Positions 56,316 through 64,000 of a stretch of 64,000 bases of DNA are shown piece by piece. The stretch lies in assembly GCF_904849725.1 (NCBI RefSeq), contig NC_058524.1, positions 552,175,763 through 552,239,762 on the forward strand, in the 5' to 3' direction. Under the pieces are notes generated by a model that was not told where the DNA came from, ran no database searches, and saw nothing but the letters and a program-made list of their open reading frames with translations. The position numbers and the translations under genes were made by a program. The DNA is from Hordeum vulgare subsp. vulgare (lineage: Eukaryota > Streptophyta > Magnoliopsida > Poales > Poaceae). Numbering within the stretch: position 1 is the stretch's first letter; every line of letters starts with the position of its first letter.

Positions 56316-57741
56316 TAATAAAGTACACCCTTTGTTCCTAAATGCAAGATGTTTTGGTAGGAACAGAGGGCATATTTGATAGCGCTTCTTATACATGACA
56401 AAAGTATTGATAATCTATAAATTGGCATATAACCCTTGAACATGTAGTCTGGTGTGATTGAGTATTTTAGAAGTCTTGGGCAAATCCACAGGGCAAACAG
56501 AGCGCTAAACATACACAGCAAACACGTCTACGTACTCCCTCAAAAAAAAAACACGCATGACACAGTACACCAATCTTAAAGAGTGCATTTACAGTACAAA
56601 TAGAAATGGGCCAAACTGATGAGCAAAAATAAATGTTTATTTTCACTAAAGAATTGAGTAACCGCTTTCATGGTCGTATATGTTACAAAGGATATAAATA
56701 TGAAACTACCAAACCCCCATTTGGATCCTTGCACCAACCACAACCAACACAAGGGGAAGCCGATCAAAATTAGTAGACAAAAATGAGCAGTACATTATTT
56801 CTTTTACATTGACAAACACTGCATGGTTGAATCAGCTCAGTCGACGAGAAGTCAGCGTGGACGATGCGGTCGGATGGACAGGACTGGACTACGGAAGGGG
56901 ACCGGGCAAAGGATGCACAATGGACCGGGCAAAGGATGCTGCACAATCTTCACAGGTGCGCCTAAGCACTTACGGATGAAGATCATATATGCTTATTCGC
57001 CTTGCAAACAGTAAAGCTGGCGGATATTTCCTGAAGCTGGACACAAGATTTAAAACACCTAATTGTTAACTCCAACAGGTCATTTCAAGAGCAAAGGAAA
57101 CGATTTTTGCAGTGAAAAGAAGTCTGATGGTGGAAACTGGAAACATAAGGACCAGGTATATAGTTCAGTTTGCTACTTCGGTAACAAATACAAATTCATT
57201 TGGTTAAGTTTACCGATTTTTTACTCAAATGAAAGAAAGCACCAAGAAGCACACTCGCATCACTGTATTAAATATTGTAAGTATTACTGCAGGAATGAAG
57301 AACAAAGCAACCAAGACGTGTTTGCTGTGTCATTGTCATTAGTGCACTGTCATTAGTGCTGTCAAGCCTGTCAAGTCTCCCAAATTACAAACTTGACTAA
57401 TCCTGAATCCTAAACAGGGATCTAGAACCATTTAGATTTGTTTTATTTTAGCAGTGAGGGCATCAGTTGTTCTTTAGAAAGTAGTTATTGGGTCAGGTGA
57501 ATATTAAGAGAAATATAAAGATGACTACGTTATGTGCAGCTCCAAATACATATGTAAAATATCATGGTAATAACTCCAGAAAAGGCATTTGCCAGATGTT
57601 GCTTGAAGTCATAATTAGCCACCACCGTAATGCACAATGTAAGATCATTTTTCCATGATCACTAACTAACTAGAATCGATATTGCACGAAAATCAAGTTC
57701 TCACGGATTACCACGAGATAGCCAATTACAGTATCATGGAC
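56316..57741 (-). repeat. TBCCD1 3' segment, parental copy (copy C)
   Basis: The segment matching copies A and B at the left end of the window: downstream flank, last exon (56993-57036) and 3' part of the last intron. Here the exon and splice site are intact, so this is the functional copy. A degraded MITE-like stretch (acaccctttgttcctaaatg ... aggaacagaggg) lies at about 56324-56372. Confidence 0.8.
56899..56947. repeat. Short tandem duplication in TBCCD1 3' UTR region
   Basis: ggaccgggcaaaggatg occurs at 56899 and 56922, each followed by gcacaat. Copy A at the window start has one unit only (about 559-581). It lies 46 bp past the stop codon on the minus strand, so probably in the 3' UTR. 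Confidence 0.75.
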
Positions 57742-60700
57742 TAATGGAAAAAGTGCCAGACCACAAAAAAGAGAGGGCGTTAAGTCAAAAGCTGGTAGGA
57801 GACAAGTACGAAAGAAACCAAACATGCAAACATTAATCTATCATCACAATAATATCAATAAAGGAATAAATTACCATATAGCCAGTCTTTGAATTGAGAA
57901 TGAAGGGCACATGCCAATTCTTTTTTCCGGTTATCATCAAGCTCCAGCTCCCGTAAACTCTTTTGAATGTCTTCCAGAGAAGCATTCTGAAGAAGTGCAA
58001 CAAGGAAGACAAATTTCAGGAATATAGAAGATATCAGAATATGTGGAATACACTCATTAACATGTCAGTATATATTACGAAATGAGCAACAGACAATAAC
58101 AAGAGAGTGAACTAATCACACTGTTCCCAACAACATTGGACTCACCAAGTCCAAGCCAGCACCTCATAATCCTACCAGGAAATACGTATTCATTTCAAGC
58201 TTTCAGCTCATTGTGCTTATCTGAATCAGTGATAATTCAAATAACATTGGTGGTTAAGAAAAAGGCAACGGTTTTGACATACATATATATATACCCTTAC
58301 TAAATTACATATTTACATTCAAGAAATAAGTCCAAGTTACTCCCTTAATATTAATGCTCCAGCCTTAACCCCATAAAATCTGAAAAACAGAGTATTCTAG
58401 CCCCTACAGCTCCAAACCAGAGAAAATAACCCCCTAGCCTGGTTTACTTCAAGATAGCATGGAGTGGTGTAGGTGACGTAAACTTTGCAAGCCTAATCAT
58501 CATACTAAATAGATATTCTCAAATGAAAAGGTTAATTGTACAATCCGAAACGATTTTAGAGTTTAGAGTTGAAAAGCCGACATTTCTAAGAGTTCACGGT
58601 TCAATAGGGGACTTCTGCCTCTGGCCACTAGCAAGAGTGACGAGTTGGGGAGAATTGAGAGAATTGGAGTGAATAATTTTCCAGCTATAGCCAATTGTTA
58701 GGACAGAGCTGACCAGTGGAAGGACTAGTTGTGCCTATTTTTAGTGGCAGAACTGGTCCACGTAATCTTGCTCAAATTGTGGAGCTTTTAAATACCTGGT
58801 TATTTAGTTCAGGGGGTTAAGTGACCGAACCCCAAAAGTTCAGGGTAATCTAGACTAATTCCTACAACAACTTCATATTCTTCCTGCTCCAGATATACTC
58901 AAGCACCACGTTCTATTCTACAAATACTGTAATCTACTCCCTCCGTATTAAAATATAAAACGTTTTTTTGACACTGTCAGTGTCAAAAAACATCTTATAT
59001 TTTGATACAGAGGGAGCAATAACAAGTGTGTGCCTGCTTTAATCGAATCCCTCAATTGTGTGCAAGTACATCCAAGATAACTGTCCTAGTTTGTACTGAC
59101 TAACGAGTAAAAGACGCAAAAATAAATTTGGATTGCAGTTGTACCTTTTTCCTCTGTGATGCCCAGTAAACTTCAGGTAACGTAAATGGATTGTATTTGG
59201 TAGGACCTTCTGCCTCAAACCAACTAGGAATCTGCAGAAAGATATTAGCCAATTAGTCAAAAAAAAAAAAACAGAGAAGATTAGCAGAGTTTAAACTGTA
59301 TTGCATGATGAATTCAACTACTCCCTCCGTCCCAAAATAAGTGACTCAAAACTTTGCACTAACTTTAGTATAAAGTTGAGTCACTTTTGAGTCACTTATT
59401 TTGGGACAGAGGGAGTACAATACTACTGCACAGCCAATAAGAATAATATTTGGCTGGTCAGAAACCATGGAAAAAATAACGTTGTGAATCTTCAATAATA
59501 TATCAAGTTTCAGCATCAGGTTATTTACTGTTTCCAAGTGACAATTAACTAGTTACAACTGAGAATATGGCAAGATGACATCTCAGTTATTACTACCACT
59601 GCCACGGACAAGGAAATAACAAGGTTAATGTGGACGCATCAGATATAACAAGTTGACATACACCAATAGATTGAGAACTGAGATCTGCTCGGCAAAACAA
59701 CAAAGGTTTTCATGGAATTCATTAGTTTATCTTTATTTAAGCTGCAATAATCTAAGGTAAATAACATTTCCATACCATGAAGTCTGTGAATAGATCAGGG
59801 TCTAGACAAGTGGCAGACTCGGCTTGTACATCAGAAACCCCTGCAGGATGAGATAATGAATCATGTGGATCAACAACTCCCAGCACAAAAGGTTGATCCC
59901 ACTTGTTGACGCTAGGGTCCACACCAACTTGTTCCAAATGCTCCCCAAGTTGTGGATAGTAAGTATTAAATGGAGCAACCTGTTAAATGAAGAGGTAAGA
60001 AAATTGTTGTTGAAATGTACAGTAAATATCAAATAATACAGGCACATTTTTAACTTTTGCTGTTATAATTCAGCAGGATAAATGCTAGTCTTCTACATTT
60101 GGTAAGGTTGACTTTAAAACTTCATGAGTGCTCCAAAGGATGCCTCTTTGATCTCCAAATGTGTAGAAATGGGGAAAACATATCGTAGTGTGCCTCGTAT
60201 ATATCTAAATGCTTCCAAAATTTGATCCTACTGTTCATACAGTTTTTTTTCTTTTATAACAAGGATATACGGTAGTGTACACTTCATCAGATGAAAAAAT
60301 AAACAAATAAACATATACTCACTTGTAATTTATGGTTGTCCCCCACTATAAGTGGTTGGTGATTTACTCCCAAGTAGAAGATACATTCTCGACAATTGGC
60401 AATACAGATTCTTTTAGAAGCCGCAACTATTTGCACACGTTCACAATGCTCAACTTTTACCACCTGACAGCATGAAACAATATTAGGATTGAACATGGTT
60501 TAAAAAGGCGCGCCTAGGCGGGTGCTTAAGCGTGCATATGCCCTAGGAGATAGCAAAAAAAACTAGCGCTTAATTTGCACATTTGCGGATAAGTGTGTGC
60601 TTTGGTTAGAAAAGCGCAAGGCAGTGGCTAAACGCACAATAAACGCCTAGCTCTTTTTTTAACCGTGGGCTTGAAGCTAGGTAAGTGAAGATACCAATTT

Positions 60701-62508
60701 CTATGTACGTAATATAGGATAAAGCAGAAATTAAGAACTATGCATTGGAATATAAGAACAATAATCTTATGAATAACATTATGCTGCCTGATGCATTCAA
60801 ATAGAAATATGGATAGTAAAATTACATCACATACATACCTTGCCAATAGCACCAAGAACAACAGTTATGTCAGAACATCCATACACCGTAGCATATTTGA
60901 GAGGGGCTAGGATGTAGATAACAGAATCATGGCAATTCAAAACCTACCAAAGAAAACAATTAATGCTATTGTAGGAAGGGTCGCAAAACTCAGCTTCGGA
61001 ATTCAACTACTTAAATAGACACTTTATGTTACTTGAACTTCAACCGAGATATGAATCACAGAGCAAATCATCTTCAGTAAACCTCGATATCAATTATCAT
61101 TATTAAAATCAAATACATGGGTACCTTTATTGAATGCCCTTTAATATCAGACCCGTGTTTGACAACAGAAGTTTTGGAGATACCCTCCACAAAAGACGTA
61201 TTTCGGTAGTATCCAGGATTGTTTTGCACAGAAGCACCAGTTGGTGAGATGCTCTGAATTCTTGTATTTGTGACAGCATCAGCCATTGCCACATCAGGAT
61301 CAGATACACTCCGTTGATTGTTTTCCTTAGTTATAGATTTTTCTGCAGTGTATTCCAAGGAAGAAGCTATATTCTGCAGAATCCATTCATGAACTTGAGT
61401 AGCCGGAACAGGAGCAGCAGGCATGTCTGGATCAGAATTCGCAAAAAATGGAGCAGCTTGGCTTAAAGGAGTTCCTTCAGAAAACTGCAACAAGAATCCA
61501 AGGTGCTCAAAAGTCTCCATTGTCAGTACCTGCATATAGAGAAATACAAATGACAGTTAGTGTCTACTGCTCCGCTCTAAGGAGTTCTCAGAGTAAGAGT
61601 ATCACACAGCAATGCATCCAAGATTTATTTCATTTACTCCTACATGATAGTAATGTGGATGATTTTGTTCTGCAATCGTACACAACCATGGATGGTGTAT
61701 ATCAACTTATCAAGATCTTTTGTACTGCAGAGAAGATCAACTAGCTCTGTTCTTCCTTCAATCTAAGACCCGATTCATCGAAACTGCCTTGCATTTGCAA
61801 AGTAATTTACAGATATATCCTATCACATGTGCTTCCTAGAATCACCAACCCAAGTTACCTTATCCTCAACTGCCCATAGGAATATGGACATCTTGTTTAC
61901 TTTCGTCCTTTAATGTCTTGACCACGCAATTGTGATCCTTGCAGTTCCTTCATTTATTTGATGAGGCGTCGAGCCTTTGACGTGCATGCACTTGCACTGT
62001 TTGCGTTAATTACTTAATTGTTAATTCATTGATTTCAGTGGCCATGAGCATTGGGCAGGGGTTACATGAAGTAGTTCTGCCTTCTCTTCAATTCAGTTAC
62101 CAGTATTATTGAGAAGAAACCAAGTATTATGTCGTATGCTTGTCCGGAAACCAAGTATTACAGGTATTCTACCAATTTTATTCAAAATTGTGTCCTACAT
62201 CTACTACAACACTGTTTAAAAGTTACAGCTTGACATGATGACCTTCAAGTAGGGGGATTGATCAGAGCACATTAATGTTATCGACAAAGAACAAAAGTGA
62301 TCAACTTTGTCACACAAAATATTGAATTTCTTAAAAGGAAAATTGTTACATATTAATTGATACTAACCATAGATTCATCACCCTCTCCATCAACAGAATC
62401 TGCCAAAAGAGTTAAAACATTGGCCATATGCTTTTGTAAATAAGATAGCTGATGAGCTTCTTCATCTGCTTGCGAAGGCATAAACCGACGGCTATTACTG
62501 CGTACAAG
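56993..62508 (-). CDS. TBCCD1: TBCC domain-containing protein 1, 3' eight coding exons (5' exon(s) outside window)
   Basis: Host gene. Coding exons, 5' to 3' on the minus strand: 62508-62368, 61529-61125, 60943-60839, 60463-60323, 59979-59776, 59231-59145, 57986-57875, 57036-56993 (stop 56995-56993). All junctions are GT-AG and keep one frame, giving the last 412 residues. The first visible exon reads RSNSRRFMPSQADEEAHQLS and YLQKHMANVLTLLADSVDGE; the second holds TMETFEHLGFLLQFSEG. The TBCC/C-CAP beta-helix spans the third to fifth exons (VLNCHDSVIYILAPLKYATV; VEHCERVQIVAASKRICIAN; FYLGVNHQPLIVGDNHKL). The end is DWLYASGNIRQLYCLQGE. The family is related to tubulin cofactor C; animal and algal members act at centrosomes, basal bodies and in organelle positioning, while the plant role is little known. 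About 150 N-terminal residues are missing, so the first exon(s) must lie right of 64000. No lesion is seen. Confidence 0.92.
58937..59016. mobile_element. Stowaway-type MITE in TBCCD1 intron
   Basis: An 80-bp near-perfect inverted repeat, ctccctccgtattaaaata ... tattttgatacagagggag, preceded by TA; the right TA has changed. It lies in the intron between exons 59145 and 57986. Tc1/mariner-type non-autonomous element. Confidence 0.9.
59321..59415. mobile_element. Stowaway-type MITE in TBCCD1 intron
   Basis: A 95-bp hairpin element, ctccctccgtcccaaaataa ... ttattttgggacagagggag, with TA duplication at 59319-59320 and 59416-59417. It lies in the intron between exons 59776 and 59231. Confidence 0.93.
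60497..60667. mobile_element. Possible hAT-like MITE in TBCCD1 intron
   Basis: Imperfect terminal inverted repeats, ggtttaaaaaggcgcgccta and, on the other strand, cggttaaaaaaagagctagg, enclose about 170 bp rich in aagcg/cgctt. It sits in the intron between exons 60839 and 60463. The target duplication is not clear. Confidence 0.4.
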
Positions 62509-64000
62509 CTGCAATATGAGATAAATAGTAAGTATCTGCTTGACAACTAACAAAAGTAGAGGTTGTGGATCTCTGCCTAGTCTAGGCACAGGAAATGCAG
62601 GTTGTGCTTTGCATGTAATGGCAACATGAGAGAAATGGAATTGTAACTGAGTAGTAATCATGGAAAAGGAGCAAAGTAGCACAAGCCCGTGCTTGCATAA
62701 CTCACTGTCATGAAATATAGTGCTCTTAATTTTGTTCTGGGCAATGTATGATAACTGCATACTTGGGGTGGAGGATAGAATGATGTATGTAAACAGCACT
62801 TCAAAGGCCCTCGCGGGCTCTGAAGCACCGATACGGCCATACAGAGATACGTACGGATACGTGTATCCCCAAGTATCCACCCATTTTTTATTTAAAAATA
62901 ATGTGATGCCCTGGCCATCGGGATACTTAGAAGACACGGCTGGGACACATGATGTACTTAAACCTAGAGTAGACAGTAGAGTTGCTTCTAGCAGCCACCC
63001 TCCGGGCTCTCCCAGTCGTGCAAGAGCCTTCACATGGAGAAGAGGCGAGAGACGCAACTGCACCGTCACCGGGATCCTCTTGCTCGTCAACAGACGGCGT
63101 ATACTCCATGTCCGGTGGCCAGTGCTGTCCATGTCTTCCTCTGTAATTGCCAACAATGTCTCGTCCCCATATTCTTCCCGTAAGTGGACGATGCCATGCG
63201 CCTGGAGAAGAGGTGGCGACAGCAAGGACCAGGACACTGCCGGAATCTCACATCCACATCTGCATTGCTGTTGCTGGCCGTTGCGGGATTTCCTCTTTGC
63301 CACCACCTGCTCCTGTTGTCATCGCTGGCTAGGTACAAATGTCATCTAAGACAGTGGGTGACATGTATTTTATCTGCTGGCTAGGGAGGCAAGATATGGG
63401 GTAGTACTTCGATCTCAAATCTTAAAATTATCTTTTTATCTTGATTACATGCAACATTTTGCAGTTATTTATACAAACGCGTTGGCTGTTTCTGGAAAAT
63501 GCCATATCGCATATCCCCGTGGTCTGTATCCTCATGTTGGTGCTTCTTAGCTCACGGGAAAACAGCATTTGGACAGAAAAAATCAACAATAGGCAAAATG
63601 GCCTTCTAAAAGGAGAGATATGGTCGTGGAGTATAAAAGATGTGTGGTGGTGCAAAGTTGCAGACGGGAAAGGTGTATTTTGATGTACAAAGTTATTACT
63701 AGTCAAATACAGCAAAACATGGTGTCATCAACCACAGAAAAAAGCCCACAATGCACAAGGAATATAACACTTCCGTGTAACTAACAATCACCCTGATCAC
63801 TGACTGAATCATCAAACACCCCATTAGCCACTAACTCCCAGAAGCTAGAAGTATGAGTACATTACCATAAGCCAATACCATACAGCGCACACAAATGGAG
63901 CTGCATGTGCATTACTGATTAACAAAGTAACCCTGAGGAGCAAAGGCAAATCAAATGTTCCTCATGCTCGTCATTTCAGTGATGAATATATCACCAGGTT
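62509..64000 (-). other. TBCCD1 upstream intron with repeat-like insert
   Basis: Sequence upstream of the first visible exon and with no further TBCCD1 exon, so it is intron. From about 62800 to 63330 it is GC-richer. The minus strand is open from 63306 through to the exon, but the frame crosses the splice acceptor at 62509-62510 and the translation upstream of it has no TBCCD1 similarity. The tract 62826-62940 (gatacgtacggatacgtgta) looks like a dispersed repeat. The remainder to 64000 is AT-rich with nothing recognised. Confidence 0.5.

Noticed and set aside
57063..57356. 97-codon plus-strand ORF next to the last TBCCD1 exon
   Set aside because: It is antisense to the last TBCCD1 intron, and its counterpart in copy A is not kept open.
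62353..63306. Single 317-codon minus-strand ORF as one gene
   Set aside because: It runs through a splice acceptor at 62509-62510. Only the last part (from 62508) is TBCCD1 coding; the rest has no family similarity and lies in an intron.

Overview
This is a plant nuclear window, almost certainly from a Triticeae grass (wheat, barley, rye or Aegilops). The evidence is three BARE1/WIS/Angela-type Copia elements plus a solo LTR of that group, two Athila-type Gypsy elements, a CACTA transposon with the grass subterminal motif (ctttagtcccggtt), and Stowaway MITEs. About 85% of the window is transposable element. I see one host gene, at the right edge. Family names are from recognition of LTR ends and protein motifs, not from a database search.

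Layout. (1) 1-3332 holds two decayed partial copies (80-1336 and 1345-1860) of the 3' end of the gene at the far right, then unassigned DNA. (2) 3333-55199 is a CACTA-derived block on the + strand: a CACTA-like left end, a coiled-coil/membrane ORF remnant, ~333-bp tandem repeats, hairpins, a TNPA-like ORF, and a C48 (Ulp1-like) protease remnant. It is interrupted by an Angela-type solo LTR (6799-8587) and by a 40.4-kb retrotransposon nest (11235-51618). (3) 55200-56315 holds a tRNA-derived SINE-like repeat and unassigned DNA. (4) 56316-64000 is the 3' part of a minus-strand gene for TBCC domain-containing protein 1 (TBCCD1). Eight coding exons are visible; the N-terminal exon(s) lie beyond the right edge.

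The nest is resolved by exact 5-bp target-site duplications. Outer Copia element E1 (11235-51618, TSD cggac) is the oldest and most decayed. Into its left LTR went Copia E2 (11996-19991, TSD ttcgt) and Athila-type E4 (20374-35127, TSD gtatg). Into its right LTR went Copia E3 (41117-50060, TSD cttcc). Into E4, in the opposite orientation, went Gypsy E5 (25930-32539, TSD ccatg). E1, E2, E3 and E5 lie on the minus strand; E4 lies on the plus strand. E4 carries an intact gag-protease frame but no polymerase. E5 carries RNase H and integrase but no gag. E2 and E3 have near-complete gag-pol regions broken by a few stops and frameshifts.

Nothing here looks like a new functional system. The points most worth a second look are the tandem duplication of the TBCCD1 3' end, now separated from the gene by ~52 kb of transposons; the filler-DNA repair scar that removed the primer-binding site of E2; the gag-only element E4; and the cellular-type cysteine protease domain inside the CACTA.
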